Shown: positions 33,835 through 43,975, numbered from the stretch's first letter. The stretch: 64,000 nt of DNA from BOG-908 sp965199235 (GCA_965199235.1 CBDAQU010000002.1:2914001-2978000), one strand, 5' to 3'. Notes: a model not told the origin generated them from the letters alone. A program made the numbers and translations.

Positions 33835-34052
33835 GCGATGCGGATGCGGAGCGGCAACTGAGGCTGGAGCTGATGAGGATGGACCTGAACCTGAAAACGA
33901 AACAGGCTTTCTGGGAAACGCCACGCAACATCACGATCCTGCTTGCCACTGTTGCCACCCTGGCGGGGCTGTTCGGCTACAAGATCGGCAGTACTGCCTC
34001 GCCGCCCGTCATCGTCCAGATGGCGGCACCGTCGGCACCGTCGGCCCGTTGA
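33831..34052 (+). CDS. Small single-helix protein inside the ccm cluster, function unknown
   Basis: A 73-residue protein with TTG start at 33831 in a TTGA overlap with the ccmD stop. The first half is charged (DADAERQLRLELMRMDLNLK, then TKQAFWETPRN), followed by a hydrophobic helix (ITILLATVATLAGLFGYKIG) and a short Ser/Pro-rich end. The shape resembles small conserved alphaproteobacterial proteins. Coupling to ccmD suggests a role in cytochrome c maturation, but none is known to me. Confidence 0.65.
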   Translation: MSDADAERQLRLELMRMDLNLKTKQAFWETPRNITILLATVATLAGLFGYKIGSTASPPVIVQMAAPSAPSAR

Positions 34053-34074
34053 TGTTCCACACCGGTTACGCGCC

Positions 34075-34569
34075 ATGACCCGCAAGATGCGCCGGCTGAG
34101 CGTGATCCTGGCCTGCGGCGCGGGCCTGGGCAGCGCCAGCGCGCTGACGCTGAGCGCGTTCAGCGACAATCTGGTGTTCTTCATGTCCCCTGGCGACATC
34201 GCCAAACACGCGCCAGCGCCGGGCCGCACCATCCGCCTGGGCGGGCTCGTGCAGGCCAAGTCTCTGCGCATGGACAAACAGGACGGCGAACCGGTGGCGC
34301 ATTTCACCGTCACCGACGGGCGGACAGCGATCCCGGTCAGCTACACCGGAATCCTGCCAGACCTGTTCCGCGAGGGTCAGGGCGTGGTGGCCCTTGGCAC
34401 GGTCGAGCCCGACCACAGTTTCAGGGCGCAGGAAGTGCTGGCCAAGCACGATGAGACCTACATGCCCAAGGACGTGGCCGACGCTCTGAAACGCTCGGGG
34501 CATTGGAATCCGGCGAACGGTCCCGCGCCGCCGGCGAGCACGTGGAAGTCGGTCACCGCGTCGCGGTAG
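34075..34569 (+). CDS. ccmE: Cytochrome c maturation heme chaperone CcmE
   Basis: A 164-residue membrane-anchored periplasmic chaperone. ATG 34075 (MTRKMRRLSVILACGAG) gives the usual basic N-terminus and signal anchor. The OB-fold part includes FMSPGDIAKHAPAPGRTIRL, GGLV and FTVTDGRTAIPVSYTGILPD. The heme-binding HxxxY motif is AKHDETYMP, whose His forms the covalent heme adduct. It receives heme from CcmC and passes it to CcmF. Upstream frame extension is not supported. Confidence 0.95.
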   Translation: MTRKMRRLSVILACGAGLGSASALTLSAFSDNLVFFMSPGDIAKHAPAPGRTIRLGGLVQAKSLRMDKQDGEPVAHFTVTDGRTAIPVSYTGILPDLFREGQGVVALGTVEPDHSFRAQEVLAKHDETYMPKDVADALKRSGHWNPANGPAPPASTWKSVTASR

Positions 34570-34608
34570 GTTTGGCTGGCGATCGGTCAGCCGTATGACG
34601 AGGTTTGC

Positions 34609-36567
34609 ATGATCCCCGAACTCGGCCATTTCGCGCTCGCTCTGGCCTGCGCACTCGCCTTCGCCCAGGCCGTCGTCGGCATCTGGGGCGCGCATCGCCG
34701 CGACATGCGGCTGATGTCGGCTACGCCCGGCCTGGCCGTCGGCCAGTTGCTGGCGCTCGCCGGCGCGTCGCTGGCCCTGGTCCTGGCGAGCGCGTGGGAC
34801 GATTTCTCGGTCGTCAACGTGGCCGAGAACAGCGCCCTCGCCAAGCCGCTGCTCTACAAGATCACCGGAACCTGGGGCAACCACGAGGGTTCGATCCTGC
34901 TCTGGGGCCTGATCCTGGGCATCTGCGGCGGCCTCGTCTCCGTGTTCGGCCGCACGCTGCCATCCTCGCTGCGGGCGCGCGTGCTGGGGGTGCTCGGCGG
35001 CACCTCTGCCGGTTTCCTGCTGTTCTGCCTGACGACGTCGAACCCGTTCTGGCGAAGCTGGCCCGCGCCGGCCGACGGCCGCGGCATGAACCCTCTGCTG
35101 CAGGACCCGGGCTTGGCGTTCCACCCCCCCGTTCTCTACATGGGCTATGTCGGCTTCGCGGTGCCGTTCGCCTTCGCGGTCGCCGCCCTGCTGGAGGGCC
35201 GGATCGACGCCGCCTGGGGACGCTGGGTGCGGCCCTGGGCACTGGTGTCCTGGTGCTTCCTCACCTGCGGCATCGCGATGGGGTCGTGGTGGGCGTATTA
35301 CGAGTTGGGCTGGGGCGGCTACTGGTTCTGGGACCCGGTCGAGAACGCCTCGCTGATGCCGTGGCTGACCGGCACCGCCCTGGTGCACTCGGCCATCGTG
35401 GTCGAGAAGCGCGAGAGCCTGAAGATCTGGACGGTGCTGCTGGCGATCGGCACGTTCAGCCTGTCGCTGTCGGGCACGTTCCTGGTGCGCTCGGGCATCC
35501 TGAACTCGGTGCACGCGTTTGCCAACGATCCTGCGCGCGGCATCTTCATCCTGGGCCTGCTCGGGCTGGTGATCGGCGGCTCGCTGCTGCTGTTCGCGTT
35601 GCGCGCGCCCCTGCTGAAATCGGGAGGCGTGTTCGCGCCCGTGTCTCGCGAGGGCGGGCTCGTCTTGAACAACATCTTCCTCTGCTCGATCTGCGCCGTC
35701 GTCGTCGTCGGCACGATGTATCCGCCGTTTGCCGACCTGCTGCTCGGCCAGAAGATCAGCGTCGGCGCGCCCTTCTTCAACGCGACCGTCTTGCCGCTGG
35801 CGATCCCCGTGTTCCTGGCAATGGCGGTCGGGCCGCTGCTGCCGTGGAAGCGCGGCCGGCTGATGCCTCTCGTCACCCATGCCTGGTGGGCGGCGCTGGC
35901 TGCGGTCGCGGTCGGCGGCGTGTGCGCGGGCAACATGGCCGTGCTGCCCGCCCTGGCGTTCGGGGCCGCGACCTGGCTGATCCTCGGTTCCTTCTCCGAG
36001 GTGATCGAGCGGACCCTGCTGTTCCGCGCGCCGGTCGCCAACTCGGTGCGCCGCGCGCGCGGGCTGCCGGTGGCGGTGCTGGGAGCGGCGATCGCCCATG
36101 CGGGCATGGGCGTCACCATCGCCGGCATCGCGGGGATGTCGCTGTCGAGCAGCAAGATCGTGGAGGCCAAGCCCGGTGACCAGTTCAAGCTCGGCGGCTA
36201 CGCGTTCACGCTGCTGTCGCTGAGCAGCGAGCCCGGGCCGAATTTCTCGTCGCGCGTCGCCTCCATCGAGGTCACCCAGGGTGGCGCGCCGGTGGCGATC
36301 CTGAAGCCGTCCAAGCGCAACTTCGCGTCGCAAAACCAGACCACCAGCGACGTGGCCATCCGCACCAATTTCCTGCGCGACCTCTACGTCGTGCTGGGCG
36401 ACGAGCGGGACGGGCAGGCGGTGCTGCGCCTGCACGTGAACCCGCTGGCGCCCTGGATCTGGCTGGGCGCCCTGGTGATGGCCGCGGGCGGCGCGCTGTC
36501 CCTGGCCGACCGCCGGCTGCGGGTCGGCGCGCCGTCTAGGCTCCGCGCAGGCGCGGTTCCGGCATGA
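34609..36567 (+). CDS. ccmF: Cytochrome c heme lyase subunit CcmF
   Basis: A 652-residue polytopic membrane protein that attaches heme to apocytochrome c. ATG 34609 follows a GAGG Shine-Dalgarno. The heme-handling WWD motif is GWGGYWFWDPVENASLMPW (about 236-254). Flanking periplasmic His are seen in NHEGS, FHPPVLYMGY and TALVHSAIV. A large periplasmic domain precedes the last helix (residues about 520-610). It overlaps ccmG by ATGA. Confidence 0.96.
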   Translation: MIPELGHFALALACALAFAQAVVGIWGAHRRDMRLMSATPGLAVGQLLALAGASLALVLASAWDDFSVVNVAENSALAKPLLYKITGTWGNHEGSILLWGLILGICGGLVSVFGRTLPSSLRARVLGVLGGTSAGFLLFCLTTSNPFWRSWPAPADGRGMNPLLQDPGLAFHPPVLYMGYVGFAVPFAFAVAALLEGRIDAAWGRWVRPWALVSWCFLTCGIAMGSWWAYYELGWGGYWFWDPVENASLMPWLTGTALVHSAIVVEKRESLKIWTVLLAIGTFSLSLSGTFLVRSGILNSVHAFANDPARGIFILGLLGLVIGGSLLLFALRAPLLKSGGVFAPVSREGGLVLNNIFLCSICAVVVVGTMYPPFADLLLGQKISVGAPFFNATVLPLAIPVFLAMAVGPLLPWKRGRLMPLVTHAWWAALAAVAVGGVCAGNMAVLPALAFGAATWLILGSFSEVIERTLLFRAPVANSVRRARGLPVAVLGAAIAHAGMGVTIAGIAGMSLSSSKIVEAKPGDQFKLGGYAFTLLSLSSEPGPNFSSRVASIEVTQGGAPVAILKPSKRNFASQNQTTSDVAIRTNFLRDLYVVLGDERDGQAVLRLHVNPLAPWIWLGALVMAAGGALSLADRRLRVGAPSRLRAGAVPA

Positions 36568-37127
36568 TCGCGCGCCGCCGGCTTCTGCTGGCAGCCCCGC
36601 TGGGCGTGGCAGCGGCGGGCGGCGTCGCGTTCTGGTCCATGCTGACCCGCATGCAGGGCGGCACGTTCGACCCGCACGACATCGGCAATCCCATGCTGGG
36701 CAAGAAGCTGCCCGACTTCGACCTGCCGGGCATCGCGCCCTCGCCTGGCTTCTCCAGCAAGGACGTATTGGCGGCCGCGCACAAGCAGCCGGTGCTGATC
36801 AACTTCTTCATGTCCACCTGCATACCCTGCGCCGAGGAGGCCGAGACGCTGGACGCGCTGTCCAGGCAGGGCGTCTCCATCTGGGGCATCGCCTGGGAGG
36901 ACGAGCCGGCAAAGTCGGCCGCGTTCCTCGACAGATACGGCAACCCCTTCGCCCGGGTCGGCACCGACCGCCGCGGTACCGCGGCCATCGATTTCGGGCT
37001 CTACGGCGTGCCCGAAAGCTACCTGATCGACCGCACCGGACGCATCGTCTGGCACATGGCGGGCGGGTTGTCCGATTTGACGGTGGAGCAGCAGCTGCTG
37101 CCTGCGCTGGCGCGCGCGCGCGCGTGA
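36564..37127 (+). CDS. ccmG: Thiol:disulfide interchange protein CcmG/DsbE
   Basis: A 187-residue membrane-anchored thioredoxin-fold protein (anchor about 7-28) that keeps apocytochrome CXXCH thiols reduced. The active site reads STCIPC instead of the usual WCxPC: the Trp before the first Cys is Thr. The cis-Pro loop GVPESYLID and the strand LINFFMS are standard. The start overlaps the ccmF stop (ATGA). A 146-base gap follows before ccmH, in which I see no clear gene. Confidence 0.93.
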   Translation: MIARRRLLLAAPLGVAAAGGVAFWSMLTRMQGGTFDPHDIGNPMLGKKLPDFDLPGIAPSPGFSSKDVLAAAHKQPVLINFFMSTCIPCAEEAETLDALSRQGVSIWGIAWEDEPAKSAAFLDRYGNPFARVGTDRRGTAAIDFGLYGVPESYLIDRTGRIVWHMAGGLSDLTVEQQLLPALARARA

Positions 37128-37273
37128 CTTCGGCGGTCCGAGGTTTATATGAGCGGTGTTACGGAGGATGCGGTCGACGGCATCGAACGGGAACTGCGGA
37201 TGGAACAGATGCCGGCGGACATCAGTCAGCGGCGCGGGATTGATCATCGGCCAGAGCTTCGGCCGTTGAGGCG

Positions 37274-37735
37274 ATGCCCAACATGAAAGCCCTCGTTGTC
37301 GCCCTTTGCCTGCTCCTGCTGTGCGCCCACGCCTGGGCGATCTCCGACCCGCGCGAGATGCTGCCCGACCCTGCCCAGGAGGCAAGGGCCGAGCAGGTGG
37401 GCAGCCAGCTGCGCTGCCTGGTGTGCCAGAACGAGTCGATCGAGGACAGCGGCGCACAGTTGGCGCACGACCTGCGCGCCGTGGTGCGGCAGCGTGTCGC
37501 GGCCGGCGAGACGGATTCGCAGATCATGGCCTGGATGGTGGCGCGCTACGGCAATTTCGTCCGCCTCAGCCCTCCTCTGACACCCACAACGCTGCTGCTC
37601 TGGGCCACGCCTGTGCTCGCTCTGCTGGTCGGGGCATGCGCCGCCCTGCTCGGCCGGCGCTCTATCGGGGCGGCGCCGGCGCCGCTGAACGCGGCCGAGC
37701 AGGCCCGGCTGGACGAGCTCAGCCGGACGGCGTGA
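37274..37735 (+). CDS. ccmH: Cytochrome c-type biogenesis protein CcmH
   Basis: A 153-residue protein with signal peptide (ALVVALCLLLLCAHAWA), a three-helix periplasmic domain carrying LRCLVCQNESIEDS, and a C-terminal membrane helix (LLLWATPVLALLVGACAAL). The Cys pair exchanges disulfides with CcmG and apocytochrome c. An alternative start is the ATG three codons later. It is followed 13 bases later by ccmI. Confidence 0.94.
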   Translation: MPNMKALVVALCLLLLCAHAWAISDPREMLPDPAQEARAEQVGSQLRCLVCQNESIEDSGAQLAHDLRAVVRQRVAAGETDSQIMAWMVARYGNFVRLSPPLTPTTLLLWATPVLALLVGACAALLGRRSIGAAPAPLNAAEQARLDELSRTA

Positions 37736-37748
37736 GGCATCCCGCCGA

Positions 37749-38489
37749 ATGATCTGGCTGTGGCTGCTGGTGGTCGCCTGTGTCACGATGACGCCGGTTG
37801 CCTGGTTTGCCGGGCGCGGCGGCCGGTTGCGCGGCAGGCGCGATGCGGCCCTGGCGCTGCATCGCGCCCAACTGACCGAGCTGGACCGCGACCTGGCGGA
37901 GGGCCGGCTGCTGCCGTCCGAGCACGGCGCAGCGCGGCTGGAGGTGCAGCGCCGCCTGCTTGCCGAGGCTGAGCAGGCGGAAGCTGCCGCCCCCGCCCGC
38001 TCGGGGCCGGCTGGGGTGGTTCTGGTGGCCGCCCTGGTGCCGGCGCTTGCGCTGATCCTCTACGTGGCGGCTGGCGGAGCCCCGGATTTCCGCGCCCGTG
38101 AGGCTGCGGCCCGGCAGATTGCGCAGGGGGTGGCGGCGCAGGCCAGGCAGACCGCCGAGGACGAGGCGGTGGTCGGCCGACTGCGCGACGCGCTGGCCAA
38201 GATGGACCCCCGTACCGACACCGCCCGGCGCGGCTACGTCATGCTCGGCCGCGCAGAGCTTTCGCTGGGGCGCCTGCCTGAGGCCGCCGAAGCCTGGCGC
38301 CAGGCACTTGCCCAGCGTTTCGAGCCCGACCTCGGCGCAGAAACCGCGGAGGTCATTTCGGAAGCACAGGCGCATGTCACTCCGGAAGCCGCAAGCCTGT
38401 TTCGCCGCGCCCTTGCCGAAGCGCCCGCCGACGCGCCGTGGCGCAAGGCTGCCGAGAAACGCATCTCCGAAGCGGGCGGCGGTTCCTAG
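37749..38489 (+). CDS. ccmI: Cytochrome c biogenesis protein CcmI (apocytochrome chaperone)
   Basis: A 246-residue protein with two membrane helices (about 3-20 and 88-106) flanking a cytoplasmic loop rich in Leu/Arg (LTELDRDLAEGRLLPSE), then a periplasmic TPR-like tail (RRGYVMLGRAELSLGRLPEA). This is the short alphaproteobacterial CcmI type. It hands apocytochrome c to the CcmFGH lyase. It closes the cluster; an interspersed repeat begins right at its stop codon. Confidence 0.88.
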   Translation: MIWLWLLVVACVTMTPVAWFAGRGGRLRGRRDAALALHRAQLTELDRDLAEGRLLPSEHGAARLEVQRRLLAEAEQAEAAAPARSGPAGVVLVAALVPALALILYVAAGGAPDFRAREAAARQIAQGVAAQARQTAEDEAVVGRLRDALAKMDPRTDTARRGYVMLGRAELSLGRLPEAAEAWRQALAQRFEPDLGAETAEVISEAQAHVTPEAASLFRRALAEAPADAPWRKAAEKRISEAGGGS

Positions 38490-38558
38490 GGCCTGACCGC
38501 GTCAGATTGATCGTCAATCACGACGAACATGCTCGCCAAACAAAGAGCAGGAGGCCAG
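38490..38558. repeat. Interspersed repeat family B, partial copy
   Basis: Contains GATCGTCAATCACGACGAAC followed by ATGCTCGCCAAACAAAGAGC, matching the unit at 39361-39447 and, inverted, 48008-48113. The hairpin end is degraded. It directly follows the ccmI stop. Confidence 0.75.
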
Positions 38559-38619
38559 CCGAGCCGGGTTAGCGCGTTTTGCAAGACACGCTTGGCCAGC
38601 CATCAACGGCCCTGGTGTC

Positions 38620-39018
38620 CTAACCCGAAGTCGGACGCGTATGGTTCTCGCGTAGAAGATCGCGGTAGTCCGCCTGGGTGATCTCACCGGAAGCAAGTCT
38701 GATGACTATTTCGGCGGCCAACTGTTCGCTGGCGGTAAATCGTCCTCCGTTGAGTTCGAGAAACAGAATTCCGACGACGAACCCGGTTCGCTTGCTGCCG
38801 TCGATAAACGGATGGTTCTGGACGATGCCGGCCGTGTAGCAGGCGGCCAGGTCGGCGACGTCGGCGCTGTCGTCATAGGCCGCAAGATGAAGCGGTCTGG
38901 CCAAAGCGGATTGCAGAAGACCCAATTCCCGCAGTCCAGTTGCGCCCCCGTGCAGTAGGAGCGAGCGGTCGTGCACTGCCAGTGCGTCCCGCTCCTCGAT
39001 CCAAACCCACTCAACCAT
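38620..39018 (-). CDS. Death-on-curing (Doc/Fic fold) toxin of a type II toxin-antitoxin pair
   Basis: A 132-residue toxin whose Fic-like motif reads HPFIDGSKRTG (about residues 69-79), compared with Doc HxFxxxNKR; the Asn is Ser here. Doc toxins phosphorylate EF-Tu and stop translation. LNGGRFTASEQLAAEIVIRL is the usual C-terminal helix. The start codon is one base after the stop of the AbrB-like antitoxin gene, the standard antitoxin-first order. Repeat copies lie on both sides of the pair. Confidence 0.9.
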   Translation of the reverse strand: MVEWVWIEERDALAVHDRSLLLHGGATGLRELGLLQSALARPLHLAAYDDSADVADLAACYTAGIVQNHPFIDGSKRTGFVVGILFLELNGGRFTASEQLAAEIVIRLASGEITQADYRDLLRENHTRPTSG

Positions 39019-39019
39019 C

Positions 39020-39247
39020 CTATTTGGCTAGAGTGTGCATCGTATTCCTGTAACGCCGCATGATGTCCTCTGCCTTATCCATCTTCCCGGCAAAATCCGG
39101 GTCGTACGGGGTTAGACGAAACGACCCATCCGACGTCTCCACCATGTACAGCGTGTCGCCTTTGGCCACGTTCAGGCGGGTCAGCACCTCCTTGGGCACC
39201 ACCATCCCCGTGGATGTTCCAACCGATATGAGTTTGAGTGCCGTCAC
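39020..39247 (-). CDS. AbrB/SpoVT-type antitoxin
   Basis: A 75-residue DNA-binding antitoxin. GTG 39247 is chosen because GGAGG lies five bases ahead and the product then starts TALKLISVGTSTGMVVPKEV; an upstream ATG at 39268 is less likely. The swapped-hairpin barrel motif is ISVGTSTGMVVPKEVLTRLN. The C-terminal DPDFAGKMDKAEDIMRRYRN should bind and neutralise Doc. It probably also represses its own promoter. Confidence 0.9.
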   Translation of the reverse strand: MTALKLISVGTSTGMVVPKEVLTRLNVAKGDTLYMVETSDGSFRLTPYDPDFAGKMDKAEDIMRRYRNTMHTLAK

Positions 39248-39360
39248 AAACGCCTCCACTGCATACATATACCTATTAGCATGCGGTGTCTCGTGCGACA
39301 ACCAGCAGGGCGACAATCAGCAGGCGTTCGACGGAATGCTGCCGTGGAGCCGCATCGCCT

Positions 39361-39447
39361 CAGGTTGATCCTCACCACGACGAACATGCTCGCCAAGACA
39401 AAGAGCTGGAGCCTGATCGCTTCGTCTACCAGAAGCGATCAGGCTCT
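39361..39447. repeat. Interspersed repeat family B, full copy with hairpin
   Basis: Body CAGGTTGATCCTCACCACGA plus GAACATGCTCGCCAAGACAA, ending in a stem GAGCCTGATCGCTTC / GAAGCGATCAGGCTC (39409-39423 and 39432-39446) with an 8-base loop. The inverted copy at 48008-48113 shares both parts. It lies between the toxin-antitoxin pair and atpH. Confidence 0.85.
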
Positions 39448-39556
39448 AGGCAACGACGACCATCGGTCCTGGGCCGTGTTGCCACCCCCCACCCCCCATG
39501 CTATTCGCCCGGCGCCGGCAAAATCGGCTAATCACCAGTGATTGGAAGCGTTTGAC

Positions 39557-40125
39557 GTGGCCCAAGGCGGCACGACCATTTCCCACGGCGGCGGCTTGGC
39601 TGACCGATACGCGGCCGCGCTCTACGACCTGGCCGATGAGGAGGGTTCGCTCGACCAGACGGTCGACCAGGCATCCGAGCTTGCCCGTCTGATCGACGGA
39701 AACGCCGATTTTCAACGACTGCTGAACAGCCCGCTGATCGACGTGAAGCAGGCGACCGATGCCGCCCGTGAGGTTCTGCAGACCAAGGGGTTTTCGCCCA
39801 CCATCATCCGCTTCGTCAGCGTCATCGCCGGCAACCGGCGCCTGAACCGGTTGCGCTCCATCCTGTCGGCCTTTGCGCAGCTGGTCGCCAGCAAGCGAGG
39901 CGTCGTGACCGCCCACGTCGCCACCGCGCGCGGGTTGAGCCTGCCGCAGCGCGAGGCGGTGCGGGCCAGGCTGATCGAGGCTGGCTACGGAAACGTGAAC
40001 ATAGAAGAGCAGGTCGACCCGAGCCTGCTCGGCGGCCTGGTCCTTCGGATCGGCGCACGCCTTTACGACAGCAGCATAAAATCGCGCCTGCAGCGCCTGC
40101 AGTTCGCCATGAAGGGTATTGCGTG

Positions 40126-40126
<1 letters not shown>
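39557..40126 (+). CDS. atpH: F1-ATPase delta subunit
   Basis: A 189-residue subunit linking F1 to the peripheral stalk (OSCP family). GTG 39557 is preferred over TTG 39542 because GGAAGC lies at a suitable distance. Conserved parts are LADRYAAALYDLA at the N-terminus and the C-terminal VDPSLLGGLVLRIGARLYDS with SIKSRLQRLQ. Its TGA overlaps the atpA start by one base. F0 genes are not in the window, as is normal for alphaproteobacteria. Confidence 0.94.
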
Positions 40127-41667
<1,541 letters not shown>

Positions 41668-41670
41668 TTC

Positions 41671-42552
41671 GTGGCCTCGCTCAAAGATCTCCGCGGACGG
41701 ATCAACAGCGTCAAATCGACGCGAAAGATCACATCGGCGATGAAGATGGTCGCCGCGTCGAAACTGCGCCGCGCGCAGGCTGCGGCCGAAGCCGCGCGCC
41801 CGTATGCCGAGCGCATGTCGGCCATGCTGTCGCGGCTCGCCGCCAACGTCGCCGGCACGCCAGGCGCGCCGAGATTGCTGGTTGGCACAGGCAGGGACCA
41901 AGTCCACCTCGTTATTGCCATGACCGCCGACCGCGGCCTGGCCGGTGCATTCAACTCCGGCGTCGGCCGCCAGGCGCGCACATTGGTCCGCCGCCTGCTC
42001 AGCGAGGGCAAGACGGTCAAAATACTGGCCGTGGGCCGAAAGGGCCGCGATTATCTGCGCCGCGAATTCGCCGATAACATGGGCGAAGACCTTGCCATGG
42101 GCGGCCGCAAGACCATCGAGTTCGACGCCGCAAAGGACGTGGCCGACCGCGTCTTCGCCATGTTCGAACGCAACGAGTTCGACGTGGCAACGGTGGTGTA
42201 CAACCAGTTCAAATCGGTGATCGCCCAGATCCCCACCGAAATGCAGATCATCCCGCTCCCCCCCCCCAAAGCCGCCGACGACACCGAAGGCGCCCGCGCG
42301 ATCTACGAATTCGAGCCGGACGAAGAAACCATCCTCCTCCGCCTGCTGCCGCAAAACCTAGCCATCCAACTCTACCGCGCCATGCTGGAAAGCAACGCCG
42401 GCTTCTACGGCGCCCAGATGACCAGCATGGACAACGCAACCCGCAACGCGGGCGACATGATCAACCGGCTGACACAGAACTATAACAGGACTCGCCAGGC
42501 AAATATTACGCGCGAGTTGATCGAGATTATTTCGGGCGCCGAAGCGTTGTAG
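41671..42552 (+). CDS. atpG: F1-ATPase gamma subunit
   Basis: A 293-residue central rotor subunit with GTG start three bases after atpA. N-terminal coiled-coil helix MASLKDLRGRINSVKSTRKI and C-terminal MTSMDNATRNAGDMINRLT with TRELIEIISGAEAL are diagnostic. The stop TAG lies inside a GTAGGG hairpin repeat. Unlike the standard operon, atpD does not follow; a 2.5-kb insertion intervenes. Confidence 0.97.
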   Translation: MASLKDLRGRINSVKSTRKITSAMKMVAASKLRRAQAAAEAARPYAERMSAMLSRLAANVAGTPGAPRLLVGTGRDQVHLVIAMTADRGLAGAFNSGVGRQARTLVRRLLSEGKTVKILAVGRKGRDYLRREFADNMGEDLAMGGRKTIEFDAAKDVADRVFAMFERNEFDVATVVYNQFKSVIAQIPTEMQIIPLPPPKAADDTEGARAIYEFEPDEETILLRLLPQNLAIQLYRAMLESNAGFYGAQMTSMDNATRNAGDMINRLTQNYNRTRQANITRELIEIISGAEAL

Positions 42553-42570
42553 GGTGGGCTTCAGCCCACC
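42549..42570 (+). repeat. REP-like hairpin, GTAGGGTGGGC family, copy 2
   Basis: GGTGGGCT (42553-42560) and AGCCCACC (42563-42570) form a perfect 8-bp stem with a 2-base loop directly after the atpG stop. It resembles the element after the ABC transporter operon at 2993. Without a U-run it may only weakly terminate, but it marks the left edge of the insertion in the ATP synthase operon. Confidence 0.7.
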
Positions 42571-42650
42571 ATCCCAGACGTTACATAAACGAATAGATAG
42601 ACTGAACATGCTTTACTTGTTGCTCAACATTTAGAACAGAAAACTGGTAA

Positions 42651-43042
42651 GTGAGAGCGTTAATCATTGATGAGCCTTGGATCGGATTGATCTTAAAGGC
42701 GAAAAAACGTGGGAGATGCGTAAAGGCGCCGTCAAGTTGCGAGGTCAAATTGGCCTGATCCGAAAAGGATCGAAGCATATTGTGGGCGTAGCGAATGTCA
42801 TCGATTGCCGACCTGAAATCGTCAACCGCCAACCTTACGCCGAAGCAGAACCACTTCATCGTATATCAGAGGCTCGCCAAGCCGCGGCGTTCTCCGATGG
42901 TTGGCGAACCCCTTGGGTGTTGGCAGATGCACGGCCGTTGCTGAAAGCCATTCCATATGAACATCGGTCTGGATCAGTGAAGTGGGTAATTCTCAATCCT
43001 GACGTCGAAGCTTGTGTAAAGGAGCAGCTTCGGCAAACGTAG
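42651..43042 (+). pseudogene. ASCH-domain protein gene with one-base frameshift
   Basis: From GTG 42651 the frame reads RALIIDEPWIGLILK, the usual ASCH opening. The family then requires GEKTWEMRKG, which is found in the next frame (continuing KLRGQIGLIRKGSKHIVGVA to the stop at 43042). One missing G in the AAGGCG at about 42696-42700 explains the break; restoring it gives a protein of about 130 residues. ASCH domains are PUA-like RNA-binding folds. The DNA is clearly A/T-richer than the flanking atp genes. A sequencing error is possible but cannot be judged. Confidence 0.75.
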
Positions 43043-43160
43043 AGCGCGTAGACCGTGTCGCCCTTGCGACGTGGGAACCCGGGCTGTAAACAACTGTATC
43101 GCTAGAACTCTCACAGGCGTCTCCGGCCTAGTATAGCTGTTTGATCATGCAAGGTCGTCA

Positions 43161-43682
43161 ATGAATCGTTTCGCGGTTTGCGTCATGTGTCTAGCGGTGA
43201 TTAATGGCTGTAGTAAAAGTGTGCCTGAAGATTGGGGATCGGTGCATTGGTTAGACTCTTCTGATCGTGTTAAGATCGCTTACCCGGACGCTCATGCAAT
43301 TACACCGCGCTCTGCCATTGGCCGCCTTCGTGACTGTAGCACGGATCACGCTTGGCCTGGATATGAACGAATTTCAAGCATAGGCGAACAGAAATTCTCT
43401 ACGACGTTTTGCTTCGACGACTCAGGTCTTAGATCAGTCGAAATGAAAATGATCGACGGTGTGAGTCTAGCACCGAGTGCTGATGATCCGCTTTTGAAAA
43501 GCCTTATCTCAAGCTATGGGAAGCCGTCGAAGGCAGATGACGGAATTCCGAAGATAGCGAACTTCGGATGGTTTAGAACCAGGACGACTATCATCCTAAA
43601 TGTCATTCGGATCATTCCGGGCGATACTCAGGTCGGTCTAACATTCCTTGATGCCAGTGCAAAGCTGAAGCCGCCCTCATGA
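43161..43682 (+). CDS. Putative lipoprotein of unknown function, A/T-rich
   Basis: A 173-residue protein starting MNRFAVCVMCLAVINGCSKS: a short signal peptide ending in a lipobox-like VINGC at Cys17. The mature part has no family I recognise; it contains KIAYPDAHAITPRSAIGRL, a Cys pair region (RDCSTDHAWPG, TTFCFDDSG), and FGWFRTRTTIILNVIRI. Codon use is clearly different from the atp genes around it, suggesting transfer. It lies inside the atpG-atpD gap. Confidence 0.65.
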   Translation: MNRFAVCVMCLAVINGCSKSVPEDWGSVHWLDSSDRVKIAYPDAHAITPRSAIGRLRDCSTDHAWPGYERISSIGEQKFSTTFCFDDSGLRSVEMKMIDGVSLAPSADDPLLKSLISSYGKPSKADDGIPKIANFGWFRTRTTIILNVIRIIPGDTQVGLTFLDASAKLKPPS

Positions 43683-43975
43683 TTAGTTGTCTTGCGTCCG
43701 CGTGCGACGCGCGCGAGCGAAAACTAACAGCAAGCGTAGCCCGTGTCGCGCCCTTGCGCGGTGCGGGGATCCCAACGTGCACGAGCGATCTCCGGTGCAC
43801 TCTCTTGCGACACGGCGACCGGGTTTTCTCCACTGGCCACGGGCCGCCGCGCATTGCCCAAGAGCAACGCGGGCTACGGTGGTCGGCCCTGAACATCTGT
43901 TGCTTCCCGCCGCTCTCCAAACTGGCCGCCATCGTCCTCGCGATCGGCGGCCCAGAACTTCGAGCAGCCAGCAAG
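43683..43975. other. Non-coding stretch with repeat-like pieces
   Basis: The piece near 43735 (GTAGCCCGTGTCGCGCCCTT) resembles one near 43052 (GTAGACCGTGTCGCCCTTGC), on both sides of the lipoprotein gene. GTAGCCCG motifs recur toward 44058. Overlapping open frames show no protein features. Confidence 0.45.

Noticed and set aside
34066..36435. A 789-codon minus-strand open frame opposite ccmE and ccmF
   Set aside because: Low-complexity Arg/Gln/His-rich translation that mirrors the real ccm genes.
37149..37286. 45-codon open frame (MSGVTEDAVDG...) between ccmG and ccmH
   Set aside because: No Shine-Dalgarno or recognisable family; it overlaps the ccmH start, and a chance frame is as likely.
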